64,000 nt of DNA from Dryomyza anilis. Its lineage: Eukaryota > Arthropoda > Insecta > Diptera > Dryomyzidae. The notes under the pieces were generated by a model. That model was not told the origin of the DNA. It worked only from the letters and a program-made list of their open reading frames with translations, and searched no databases. Location of the stretch: NCBI GenBank assembly GCA_951804985.1, contig OX638130.1, forward strand, positions 84,500,583 through 84,564,582, read 5' to 3'. Of the stretch, positions 33,445 through 44,160 are shown one piece after another (the first letter of the stretch is position 1; every line of letters starts with the position of its first letter). Made by a program: the position numbers and the translations under genes.

Positions 33445-34247
33445 TACACAGAAAAAAATGTACATCATATTGATGAATTCCGTTCTTCAATCCATGATTG
33501 ATTGTATTGAAGGGCCATTCATAATATTAATGACTAACGTCATCAATGTTATGAATGCTATCATAAATATGAAGAACGCTTGGTAACTGTCGAAAAAGTG
33601 TTCTTCAATATGATGAACTGCATGTGAAGAATACGTTTCATCACATTAATGAACCAATATATAAAATACAACATTTTAGTTCTTCATATTGAAGAACTCT
33701 GTTCATTAAACCAAATTTCTATCAAAATGTTTTTTTTTCGTTCATTGTTTGCCGTACTTCTCAGTTCTCAAGTAGTTCTTGTGTGTTATTTCTTATATAA
33801 TGCTTGCTCGACATGCATAAATTAGTTAAATGTTTTATAATATATTTATAATAATTACAACTTTTTATTAATAAAAAGTTATATTTATGAAAAATATATT
33901 TTTGAAAAATAATTTTTTTTTTTTTGAAAAAAATGTTTTTTCGAAATTTCGAACAAATTTTATTTTCAAACAAATTTTTTTTTTGAAAAATTTATTTTTT
34001 CAAAAACATTTTTTTTTCGGAACAATTTTTAAAAATTTTTTTTTTATTTATATTACAACAATTTTTTTATGAAAAAAAAAATTCTGAAAAAATATTATGA
34101 ACAAATTCATCAATATGACAATTCAAATTCATTGTATTGAATATTTTGTTTATATATATAATCAATATGATGAATCTGGTAGTTGGTGAAAAAATTCATA
34201 ATATTTATGAATAAATTCATCATATTGAAAAATTTTTTTTCTGTGTA
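33445..34247 (+). mobile_element. CACAG-family MITE, reference copy
   Basis: The inverted ends are TACACAGAAAAAAATG and ATTTTTTTTCTGTGTA. The 803-bp body is rich in TTCTTCA/TGAAGAA and ATGATGAA/TTCATCAT words in both orientations (GAAGGGCCATTCATAATATT, TAACTGTCGAAAAAGTGTTC). A poly-T/poly-A stretch at 33890-34080 creates meaningless F-rich frames. A reverse copy is at 22200-22710. Confidence 0.82.
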
Positions 34248-34350
34248 TTCAGGTATCATCAAATATTAATTTAATAAATTTGAATTGAATTTTAAAATTT
34301 CTCATAGTAGCATTTCAAATTGGAACAAAACCTCTAAATGAATTGATATT

Positions 34351-34660
34351 AAAAAATCGGTTTCAGATTCATACTTAGAGAGATCTCAGCTAGAAAATCC
34401 ATCAACTTGTATTCAAATATGCCACGTAAAATAATGTATTTTTTAATTATGAATTTTATGACACGTACATGTCGATTTTTTCCAGTGTGCAAAGTAATGT
34501 CGCAACACCCCCAAAAAATGTGGGTGTTTGTTCCTTTTATTTTTGGGCGTAATTTCATAGCGCCATATAATATGTTTATAAAAAATGTATGTCACAATTA
34601 TATAGCATTATATTTGATGCTAATTATGTTTGGGAGAGTCTTTTTTTTGCGTGTATATTT
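34351..34660. repeat. Inverted-repeat partner arm plus TACACG-element end fragment
   Basis: 34351-34420 pairs with 33330-33444. At 34616-34655, TTATGTTTGGGAGAGTC then T-run and GTGTA is the reversed left end of the TACACG-ended family (compare 2444, 12174 and 62611). ORF 34407-34673 spans both and has no domain. Confidence 0.5.
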
Positions 34661-34799
34661 GCTAAAACTATAACTTTAAAACTAGTAATTATCAAAATGC
34701 ATCAAATATAAAATATGTCAACAAAAATAGTTATACTAAAAGAAAAAAAACTCCCACATAGAGAACTGCATTGCTTCAAAATATTAAAATATTTGAAAA

Positions 34800-35300
34800 T
34801 ACAGGTGCGTTGACACAAACACACAGAAAGACAGACAGACCAAGAGATATACCGAGAGGTAGATAGATATGTAGATAGTCAGACACACACAAGACATTCA
34901 CGACAGCCTATTGACAACCTTTGAGTAGTTGTTGTTGTTGTATCGCATAACTTACCTACCTTTACCTGACGCTTATTAACAGCAACATGCGCCGCCGCGA
35001 CAACTTAGAGACGAAGCTTGAATGAACCGAGAGAGAAGAGCGAATTTATGCTGTTGCATGGTATGCCACCGATTAGTGTTGTTGTAAGACAGGTTGCTAT
35101 TGCTGTTGCTGATGCCGCTGTTGCTATTGCTGCGAAGCTCTTGCGTCTCGATAAATTCCACGCGACGAATTTCGTTCAAGTGGGAAAAAAGTTTTGACTG
35201 CGCGCAACTTTCAGTCAACGACGAGCGATCAAAGCACAAACAACGAATGAACGAATAATTCGAAAGAGTTGATTTTGATTTGCAGTCGAATTGAAAGTTC
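34800..35300 (+). other. Upstream flank of candidate promoter, GACA and TTG/GCTGTT microsatellites
   Basis: Unique, relatively GC-rich DNA with ACAGACAGACC-like runs near 34830, GTTGTTGTTG at 34930, a GCTGTTGC/GCTATTGC run at 35090-35135 and CGCCGCCGCGACAAC at 34990. The 87-codon minus-strand frame (34976-35239) is simply translation of the simple repeats. Confidence 0.4.
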
Positions 35301-35332
35301 AGTGGATGCGGTTGATACGAACGAAACGAGCG
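35298..35332 (+). promoter_or_regulatory. Candidate TATA-less core promoter (Initiator + Motif Ten Element)
   Basis: TTCAGTGG gives an Initiator (fly consensus TCAKTY, 5 of 6) with A at 35301 as +1. At +18 to +27 (35318-35327) the sequence CGAACGAAAC matches the Motif Ten Element consensus CSARCSSAAC at 9 of 10 positions, and at the required spacing. No TATA box lies 25-30 bases upstream. This arrangement is typical of developmentally regulated fly genes. It was found by eye, not by a scored scan; CAGE or 5' RNA ends would test it. Confidence 0.55.
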
Positions 35333-35933
35333 CGCGCGTACGAGACTTTGTCATTTTTAACGGTATTTTTAGTGAATTTCTTGGGCGCATTAATAACGTT
35401 CATTGATCGCGTACAGCGACAGACAGACATACATACTACATTAGCAATTGGACAAATAGACATACAATAAAACTAAAGACAGACAGAAAGACAGACAGAC
35501 ACCAAGTTAGAAAGACAACAAGACAGACTGAAAAACTCACCTGTGCTCGTAACGATCTTTCGCAGTGATCTTTGCTGTTCGATCATTGAACGCGTTTTTG
35601 TATTTTGTTTGATGTTTAAATCATCTTCGCAGTGAAAAGGAATTTTTTGAATGAATTGATTTGTGCAGAAAATCGAAAATAACAACAAACAGCAAAAAGT
35701 GTAGAAATTATTGCCAAGCAGAAGCTAAAAAGTGAAAATCGAAGAAACGCAAAAAAACCAAGTTATAACAAACAAAAAAAAACAGAATTTTTCATTGTGT
35801 TCAGTGTGTGGAGGATAGCTTAAGAAATTATTTCGAGTTTCGAATTGAATTAAAATTCAACAGCAGTCGTTGATTTTAACTAGCAACGCGGTCAATGGAT
35901 ATGAAATTCTTTGGATAACATTGAAAGAGGTTG
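35301..35933 (+). other. Putative untranslated first exon
   Basis: Unique, moderately GC-rich sequence runs from the predicted start site to about 35930, where AAAGAG|GTTGGT (exon end 35929) or TTG|GTATTT (exon end 35933) could be the splice donor; neither is strong. The sequence is A-rich in its second half, like fly 5' UTRs, with a GACA-type microsatellite at 35419-35526. No long frame exists: the last ATG-led frame (35895) stops after 7 codons. The coding part would lie beyond the window, making 35.9-64 kb a first intron. This is inference. Confidence 0.4.
35306..35470 (+). CDS. Possible 54-codon upstream open reading frame
   Basis: ATG at 35306, five bases into the predicted transcript, opens a frame beginning MRLIRTKRARAYETL, followed by a hydrophobic stretch (residues 15-33, LSFLTVFLVNFLGALITFI) and ending before TAA at 35468. 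A start so close to the cap is usually skipped, and no family resemblance is seen. If translated it would be a regulatory uORF or a small membrane peptide; chance is more likely. Confidence 0.15.
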   Translation: MRLIRTKRARAYETLSFLTVFLVNFLGALITFIDRVQRQTDIHTTLAIGQIDIQ

Positions 35934-37520
35934 GTATTTGTTATAACTTTACCATTGTTTTTTAAGTTTTCTAAAATTTTTTTTTTTTGTTATGGTTTTG
36001 ACTCTGTTGATAACATTATGAATTAATAATTTTACTCAATTACAAGAAAAATTACAGAAAAAATGTAAAAGAACATATTTTGATATTTTTTTTATTCTTA
36101 GTTAAATAAACATTGTAATTCTTTAAAAATGAATGATTATTGTTTAATGTTAAATTTCATACACTTAGAAAAAAGTTTCCTAATATTTATAAACATTTAA
36201 CTTTAGCGTTAACAATTTTAATTTTATTAGTTTTAAGAACAAATATTTATTTTTAATACGGAATATTTTCTAATTTTAAGAAAAAAGTTTTTTAAAAATA
36301 AGTTAAATTAAAATTTATTCAATTTCAAGTGCCTTTTGTTTTTAAATATTAGAAACTATTTTTGGAAAAAGTTTTATGAATATTTAGTTTTTAATATCTC
36401 TTTCTTAATTACAAAAATTATCAAAAAAACTATATCGTTTTTGAGCCTCTTATCGAGTATCGCACACCATTTAGTTTTTAATTTGGATCACGTATTATAG
36501 GTTTAGGATTTGAGTTAGATAGATATCTGTGGATGGACGAAGTTTTCTTAAGTCATTCTTGTTTTTTACTAACGAATCCTACGCCCTCTTACCCGCCCAA
36601 CCGACCGAAAGGCACATCCGTTTTTTTGAGTAGTCCGAGCTATTCAGATTCATTACAATTCACGAGTTAGCTACAGTCAAATATCATGAGCCAACTATAC
36701 AAAGTCTTATTAAATAGTTAGGTGTTGAACGATACAGTTTTTTGCTAAATTAATCTAGTCAGAAAGATTGAAAGAAAAATATAATTCATTACAACTTATC
36801 CAACAGAATGGATCATTTGAGGAGTAATTTGTTAACAAAAATGGGACGTACAAGTGAAATTTTTTTTTGAAATTTTATTAATGTTGAGATGAAAACGAAG
36901 CTTAGAATTCATAGATAATCCAAAGTCGTCAAATGATAAAAATCTATCTAAATTTATTTCAGATATACTATAACCTACAGAAATATGACATCTACGATGG
37001 TAGGTCATTTGCTAGCACTTCTTAAGTTTGAGATTAAGGTTCTCCCAACCCACTTAAATCTTTTTGAATGCAAGATTGCTGTACTGCATCTTTTAATAGA
37101 TGTAATAATTTGAAAATTCCAGTAGACCTTGGTTTAATTAATGTTATCTGGAATATTAGCAATCAAAATGGAATATTAATCGTAATTACGAAATTGAAAT
37201 CGTAATTACGAATTGAATATATAATATTTAAATTCAAAAATATTGTTTTTGTTTAAAATGATTCTGATTTAATCGTAAACTCCGTGAAAAGACTAATGTT
37301 ACAAGATCTATATCTATATAAAAGAACTCTATGGGCTAGTTTTTCAGTGTTAATTGAACAGTTTAAAGTTGGTTTAAAATCAGAATCGATTTTTTTAGGG
37401 AACGTCAACCGTCGTTTAAACTTTGTGTAAAGTTTATCAACATCTACAGAATTATTTGTCATTGGCCTGTAGTGCAATATGTATTGTCTTGATCTGTGTT
37501 CGTTCTAAACATTCACTGGA
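35934..37520. other. AT-rich DNA, probable start of a long intron
   Basis: No gene. A lone TACACTTAGAAAAAAG at 36161 looks like one end of a TACAC-type MITE without a partner. Bases 36530-36680 are locally GC-richer and unique (CTTACCCGCCCAACCGACCG). Confidence 0.3.
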
Positions 37521-38733
37521 ACACTAGTAACAAAATTAAACGAAATCGTTTGTGTATTTTACGAAAAAAATCGTGAAATTTATCCACGAAATATTTCGTA
37601 AAATACACGAAAAATTGTTTGTAAATTTATAATAAAATTACGAATATTAATTTTTTATTTTACGAAACTATTCGTAAATTTTATATACGAAAGCCATTCG
37701 TACATAATACGAAAGATTCGTAATTTGTTGAATATTTTCGTACTTTTTTACGAATGTATTCGTACATTTTACGAAAGTATTCGTACTTACTTTGTTTAAA
37801 AAACTAATGATGAAAATTACGATTCATTTCACTGATTTGATACTTTTGACACAAACAGAACTCACACAGAACACATTTTAAAACTGTTTGTATTTTATCA
37901 CGATCTGCGTGCAGCCGTTGAACCATTTAAAATAAAATATACCTCCAAATTGCTATTTGACGCCGCAGATTTCTGTTTTTACTTATGATTCGTAAAAAAC
38001 ACGAATTTTTCGTATAATTCTACATAAAGCTTCAAAGTTTACGAAAGTTTAGTAATTTATTCGTAAAATGTAAAGCTCATTCGTAAAATATTGTTACGAA
38101 AAGAGGAAATTTGCTCCACTGTGCAAGCAATCAACAATAATAAATGAGATCAGCAATTAAAACACATGAGTGCGAATGAGATGCCAATAGCATGCGACAT
38201 TCACGAAACGAGTAGAAGGTTCTCGAAACAAGTCGAAGCTTGTCGAAACGTGTCGAACTGATGCCTGCAGTATATAAGGCCGCGCATCTGAGGCACTGTA
38301 CTTCAGTAGTGATTGTAAAGTGGTCGAGGGCATCTCGTGTGATAATTGTCAAGTTAAATTGGGGACATGCAGCAGTTGTTAGAATTTGTTATTAGTAAAG
38401 TTGTTTATTAAAGTGAATTAATAAAGTTAATTGTTATAATTTAAACCAAACATAAGAGTGTTTTTATTTTGTACACAATCCAGAGATACGAACTTGTAGA
38501 ACAGTTTTCCGTAGACTGATATTTCGTAACAATATGTTATTCTTTCGTAAAAAAATTGGAATTTTGTTGTTGTTTTAATTTTACGAATATTGATTTGTAA
38601 TATATACGAATCATTCGTAAAAGATTATTTGGGAAAAAATAGAAATTGCAAATGTTTCGTGTATTCTACGAATTATTCGTGTATATTTCGAATAAATAAT
38701 TCGTAAATTGTCCTAGAAATTATTTTGAGTGTA
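37521..38733 (-). mobile_element. TACGAA-rich TIR element, copy 3, containing a solo LTR
   Basis: The body is again dense in ACGAA/TTCGT, in the same orientation as copy 1. The right end TTATTTTGAGTGTA is clear. The left end is decayed (ACACTAGTAACAAAAT). The element is interrupted by a 440-bp solo LTR at 38092-38531; removing it leaves about 770 bp, so there are internal deletions relative to copy 2. Its right end abuts the next MITE, sharing the TA. Confidence 0.82.
38092..38531 (+). mobile_element. Solo LTR, copy 1
   Basis: It starts TGTTACGAAA and ends TTTCGTAACA, with ATAT on each side (38088-38091 and 38532-38535): a 4-bp target duplication as made by retroviral-type integrases. Inside are a TATA box (TATATAAGG, 38271) about 40 bases before a CAGTAGTG start-like site, and AATAAA at 38420. 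No internal retroelement region exists, so it is a recombination product. Repeated TCGAAAC words lie upstream of the TATA. Gypsy or BEL class is likely; the sequence alone does not decide. Confidence 0.9.
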
Positions 38734-38947
38734 CAAACAGAAACAAATTCTCTCAAATCACATTAAACTTGGTCAATAGGACAATTATTGATTTAATAGT
38801 ATACAAAAAATAAATCTTTTCATATAAAGTCAATAGCAATGCCATGGTATTTTCTAGTATTTAATGGTATTTTCCGATTACAATAATAATTTATCCTATT
38901 GACTATTTTTAATAGTAAAAAACTATTCGTATTTTTTTCTGGGTGTA
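38732..38947. mobile_element. CACCCAG-family MITE, copy 4
   Basis: The right end TATTTTTTTCTGGGTGTA is intact; the left is mutated (TACAAACAGAAACAAATTC). Interior matches copy 2 nearly word for word (TTGGTCAATAGGACAATTAT, CATGGTATTTTCTAGTATTT). It shares its left TA with the TACGAA element. Confidence 0.85.
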
Positions 38948-41117
38948 CTGTAGACGAAATTATATCTTGTTTATAGTTTAACCTAAATGTTTAATGTAAA
39001 AAAGTGATTGTAAAACTGTTTCAACAATATTAGTCAGAAGATAAGGAAAATTCAACATAAAATTGAAATAATCTAAATAATTATATTTTGTTATAATTAA
39101 AAATAAGATAAGATTTTAAATAGGATATTTCGTTATTGTACAATTAAAACGTTTCATAGCAATTATATATTAGTTAAGTTAAACTTCGAAATCAAAGAAA
39201 TTTTGTAATTTGATCGTGAATACATCCTTTTTATTTAACAATAGTAAAAGTTTATCAGGAATAGGCCGTTTGGATTCAAAAAGAGTACAAATTTCTTTAT
39301 AGCAAATTTAACTTAAATAAAATCTTTTTTCTGAAATTGTTTTATATAATGTTAGTGTTTGATAATTATGTAAATGTTTTATGTAAATGTTTTTTATTAT
39401 CTAAATGATTTGTAAAAAACTATTTCGATCACATATTTTCTGAAATATTTGTACCAAATTTCCTGCAAAAACACTCAAAAACATATACACGATAGTCAAG
39501 TATAAGGCAAATACAAGGCATATTTTAAAACATTCGAATAAATATTTCTAAACTGCCATAGTCCCGCCAAAAATGTTGTATATATTTTCGAGAGCAAATA
39601 TATGTCATTTATTTGAAATATTTGGGGCATATATCATATAAATGGAAGTTTATTGGAAAAATACATTCGAATTTCATATTTTATGGACGTTCAGAAAAAA
39701 CATGTTAATACAAACTTCGTCCTTGTATGCTTAACATCTTTCAAAAAAAAAAATGTGTTTCTAAACTGCATGAGCATGGCAAAATTTTATCATTAAGTAA
39801 TTTTAAACTTTTTTTAAATTTAAACTTTTTATTTATAATTTAAAATAATTAACTTATATTAGGAGAAAGTTTTAAAATTTAAATATAATTTTAATATCTT
39901 TAAAATAGAATTTTCCAAAGTGCTTCGTCAATGAACCATTGCAACATTGTAGTCGATTGAGTGTTAAAATATCATGAGAAAAATCTCAAACGCAAACTCA
40001 CAGCAATCGCACGCAAAGCCACCGCAAAATGTGGCCAAATTTGCAATAAATTCTATTTTAATGTGCCACAAAAAAGACACCAAACTATAAAAAATATTTA
40101 AAGAAAACAATTGGCAACCTCAAGATATGTAGTTCGCATAGACATTTGCCGCCACATACATACTACAGAGACATGTCGGGCCAACAGCGATATAATCGAA
40201 AGTATTTAATGCCATATTAAGGCGACCTTTCGCAGTGCTAATTAATTTTGTCTGCACTGCCAGTTGTAAAAATACAAAACTGTTAATAGCATAGTTGGGT
40301 TCGAATACACATAATAAATAACGAGGCTCGGTGTGCTGCCGGCCAAGACAGATTCAAAATACAGGTGTGTCCTCAATGCTGTTGGTTTTCTAATTGTTAA
40401 AGTGAGGCAAATATAGCGTGTTTGAAAAAATACACTATGGCATAGCGGCGATATGAGAATTTAGTTAAATATTTTATTTTTATTATTTTAGTTTATATAT
40501 TTAATTATAAATTTATTTAAATTTAAATATATGACTAATAACTCTTGAAACCATGCTTGCAAATTTCCATACAAATGTACGCCAATTCATGCATTACATT
40601 TTGTATTACATTTTCAAAAAGCTTTGTTAAAACCAAATTATGATTTTAGTTTTCAAAACTGTATATAAGTATTTTATAATACAAAACTCAAAAAGTCGGG
40701 CCTACGTATTATACATCGTTCAGACATGAATACTAGACTGAATTGATCAGGCTGAATTTTAATAATTGAATTTAACCGTGAATTCATCAGGACTGGACAA
40801 TTTTCTGCAGGGTAATTGATACATTTGTTTTATTTTATCTTTATTTATGATTTTGTCGATCTTTTAATGCAAGGATTTTTATAGGTGCTAACCTATTATA
40901 AAAATACTACAAAAATATAAAGTAATGTAAATGTCAAATTACACATTCGCCCCTTTCTCGTGACCAATTCTCGTATTGTCTAATTAATGGTTTTTATACC
41001 AGATTTAATACCTGAAATTATATGTAGTCTCTCCAACTTATGATCTCAATCAATCTATTTTATTTGTAACAAAATTAAGTTTTTCCCTAAACATATAATT
41101 CGAATTCTTTTTCAAAC
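38948..41117. other. Unassigned DNA with a unique island
   Basis: Mostly AT-rich. Bases 39950-40420 are unique and less AT-rich and contain GCCACCGCAAAATGTGGCCA (40018-40037), repeated exactly at 44944-44963. The island may be regulatory. No open frame deserves a call. Confidence 0.35.
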
Positions 41118-41792
41118 ATCGTCGTTGTTCAGTGAAAAGTCACTAAGTCCAAAAATTGAGTATTGAGATAAGTGTTTTTAAAGATATACATTTCCGTAAC
41201 AAATCAGAATATTTTTGGTTTCAAATAGTGCTAAGTTTGTAGTATAGACAAAACATTCCGCTACAAAATGCAAAAAAATAGAATTTGAACAAAACACATG
41301 ACCGTTATTGGCTTCTTTTCTTTATCGTTCAGTGAAAAATCACTAAGTCCCATATTAACATTAACATTAACTAAACTGGAGAGTTTATCCAAATAATTGT
41401 ATCGGATTTCAGTTTGCATTGGAGATGAAAGAACTGCATAATATCTATACTTTAATCCGCAAAATCGTTGAAATCCGACCATTTTTGTGGACTCGGCAAC
41501 GTTTTATTCAGGTTTCGACGATTGCCGTTCAGTGAAAAAGCACTAAGTCCTTTACAAATTTGACTGATTTTTTACAGCGCGATTATGGTTATATTATATT
41601 ATATAGTTTAAGTCCAAAATAGATTTGATCGGCCCCATTTTAAGGGCTAGTTGTGGACTGAGACTGAATTTTTAAATATTTGGAGTTAGTGACTTTTTCA
41701 CGTAAAGATGAGTTCAATTTTATTATAGTGGCATACTTATCTCGACATTTTTGAAAAATGGACATAACGACTATACACTAAACGCCGACGAT
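41118..41792. mobile_element. ATCGTCG-ended element with repeated GTGAAAAGTCACTAAGTCC sites
   Basis: The ends are ATCGTCGTTGTTCAGTG and, inverted, ATCGTCGGCGTTTAGTG. The word TTCAGTGAAAAGTCACTAAG occurs just inside the left end and, in close variants, at 41328 and 41528, with a reversed version (TTAGTGACTTTTTCAC) at 41686. The MITEs at 23926 and 53929 carry GAACGAAAAGTCACCAAATA in the same subterminal place, so the families are related. The minus-strand frame 41261-41482 has no domain. Confidence 0.7.
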
Positions 41793-42083
41793 ATGAATTT
41801 CATTCAAAAGTTAATTTAAAACATGCCCGATAATTCAACAATATCCAATAATACAATAATACAAATATCCAGTAATACAGATTAGGCTAAAATTGTACAC
41901 TCTTGTCAAATAAGAAATTTATTTAGAAACCGATCTCCATTGTGATGACTAAAAATAAAAGAAACTTGAGACAATAAATTTCATTAACCAAAATATCAAA
42001 TATGTTTTACATTTGTTGGGAATATTGTTATATTAGAATCAATATATATTTGTAATTCTTTAGAATCTAGACGTTATACCTAT

Positions 42084-42418
42084 AATAATAATAGTTTGGC
42101 GCTAAAGTCCTGTATAGAACTTCGTCCGTGCTCTCTCACAATTTGAGCTGTGCGTGTTACATTTATACTGAAATTGAAGGGACCTACAGTTTATTTCCGA
42201 ATCCGAACGGCGGGTGAGAGCTTTTCATATGCAATGTTTTACTCTCGTAGGTTTGCCATTTACTGCCAAGAGGTAGCATCGCATAGAAAAATGTTTTCTA
42301 TGAAAAAGATATTGGCTGTCGCTGGAGATCGAACCGCGGACCTTTCGGCTTGTAGTCGAACGCACCAACGACTTTTCGCTCGTAGTTTAACGCACTAACC
42401 AGACGAGCTACCGACACC
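42084..42418 (-). mobile_element. tRNA-derived SINE, variant subfamily, with target duplication
   Basis: The copy lies on the minus strand, with the (TTA)n tail at the left and the head at the right. The head reads GGTGTCGGTAGCTCGTCTGG; B box GGTTCGATCTC. Between A and B boxes a ~35-bp unit is duplicated (GTTAGTGCGTTAAACTACGA and TTGGTGCGTTCGACTACAAG), as in the copy at 19508. AGACGTTATAC flanks it at 42069-42079 and 42419-42429, with similarity continuing further, a clear target duplication. Confidence 0.9.
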
Positions 42419-42449
42419 AGACGTTATACTTACAATATTCAAATACTTG

Positions 42450-42615
42450 GACCTACTTTTTCCAAGAAAACATTATTAATAGTTTTTTACAACTAAAATT
42501 ACTTATTATTTTAATCGAAAATACTATTACATTATTTTTGAGTTTGTATAAAAATATTAATTTGTTGTACTATTAAAGCAATACATTAACCAATTTTAAT
42601 GAGATTTTGTGGGTA
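42450..42615. mobile_element. CACCCAG-family MITE, decayed copy
   Basis: Internal words (TTATTATTTTAATCGAAAAT, GAGTTTGTATAAAAATATTA, CAATTTTAATGAGATTTTGTG less one base) match the family. The terminal inverted repeats are gone. Confidence 0.65.
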
Positions 42616-42620
42616 TGCCC

Positions 42621-42990
42621 TTCGTTTTGATATCGCAACATAAATGTTGGATGATGCTGAATGGATGATGCTGAAATATTCCGATATAGAAATTAGTTCT
42701 CACAATTATATGAAATGTTCTATGAAAACAGTATACACTCAGTATGCCAATCGTTTTGATATCGTTACGAAATCAATGCGAGTTTAAATTGAAAAATCGT
42801 ATGATATGAGGACACATACTCGTTGTAATATCGTAGTGATATCGAGCGTCAAATTTGATATAAATGGTAGGTGGATATTGATGCGTTCTATCGGGGTTTT
42901 CTCAATACGAGAAATTTTTCGAAATCGGAACCATAACGAAGAAATCAATAATCAAAATTTAAGATTATATCGAACATATTGTGATGTCGT
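42621..42990 (+). repeat. GATATCG-rich dispersed repeat
   Basis: CAGTATGCCAATCGTTTTGA, ATATCGTTACGAAATCAATG, TGATATCGAGCGTCAAATTT and GATGCGTTCTATCG appear in the same order as in the reversed copy at 7940-8130. The frame 42806-42994 has no domain. Confidence 0.6.
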
Positions 42991-43023
42991 TTAAATATCG
43001 TATTTTGTCAAAGATGTTGAATG

Positions 43024-43749
43024 TACACAGAAAAAAATAATCGACGTAAATAGAGCAACCATAAATAATTGTGTACTAGTCTAGCAACGAGTTCTCATGT
43101 ATTTAACAAACACATTCGCTAAAAATGTAATTTTCTTCCAAAAATATACCAATTAAAGATTTTGCATAAATAGCAAACTATTTAATAGGTATGATCGACG
43201 TTTTAAAAGTATTTTGTTATCTTCACAGTCTTTTTAATTCTCATTTAGTTAAATGAAAAAAAATATTACAAATTTTTGTCAAAGTACAAAACATATTCTT
43301 TTCTGATTATGAAGTTGGAAGCATAACTAAATATGCAACCATTGCCATCATCACCATTTTGATGACACACTTAGAGGATGATCAAGCTCTTCAAGTGTAT
43401 ATTTTGGCATATACCAAATGGGAATAATATGCGCACAACCAAACGCTCAAACAAAAATTCCAACGTTTGCTTGATTGGCGGCGTTCATTCGCTGCGAGCT
43501 CGCGTCGTGACGCCGCATCGTGTGCTCAGCAACGGCGATTTTTAATGCAATTAATTCAATAGTCATTTCAACAAAATATTTAATCGTATTGATGTAACTT
43601 TTTTTTTATTTTCTATTAATTTATTAATTAATATGATTAAATATTTTATTAATTCAATTAAAAGTCGTATTGGCGATGAATCAATTAAAAATTAATTATT
43701 TTGATCAAATTTTTCGTATATTTACACATATATATTTTTTTTCTGTGTA
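43024..43749. mobile_element. CACAG-ended element with a GC-rich core
   Basis: The inverted ends are TACACAGAAAAAAATAATC and ATATATTTTTTTTCTGTGTA. The 726-bp body is not the same as that of the 33445 element. It contains an unusual GC-rich block at 43470-43550 with GCGTCGTGACGCCGC and a GAGCTC palindrome, in otherwise AT-rich DNA. Confidence 0.7.
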
Positions 43750-43864
43750 CGAGAAATTATAATCGATTAATCAACGAGATTGAATTTTTTTATGTATTTC
43801 GAAACGAGTGTTTGAACTCTCGTACCTTTAAATTCTAGAAATAAGTTACATATCGAAATTATTT

Positions 43865-44160
43865 GAATATAGGAATCAGGCCAATAAGGCAAATAACCAG
43901 AATCGGAATCGGTACCATTTCGAACTCATATAATTTTGTTGGAACCGGAGTCGGAACCGCTATTTTTAAAATCTTTGAGCCACAACCGGAACAGATATTT
44001 TAGTTCCTGTCAGGGACCGCAATAAAACCAGAGTCGATGACAGAATCATTTCGATTTTTGAAACCGGATTGGGAACTCATATATATTTTTCTTGATTGGA
44101 ACCAGAACGGGAACCGATATTTCAAAGTGTTTTTGTCTCTGATTAGAAGCACCAAATAAC
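43865..44160. repeat. GGAACC-rich repeat, second copy
   Basis: TTGGAACCGGAGTCGGAACC, GCTATTTTTAAAATCTTTGA, AGGGACCGCAATAAAACCAG and GGGAACCGATATTTCAAAG match the unit structure at 24955-26370. No ends recognised. Confidence 0.6.

Noticed and set aside
34976..35239. Serine/asparagine-rich minus-strand protein
   Set aside because: The SNSNS segment is translation of a GCTGTT/GCTATT microsatellite upstream of the candidate promoter.
35210..35240. Alternative Initiator TTCAGTC at 35210
   Set aside because: It matches the Initiator, but no Motif Ten or DPE sequence lies at the required downstream positions, unlike the site at 35301.
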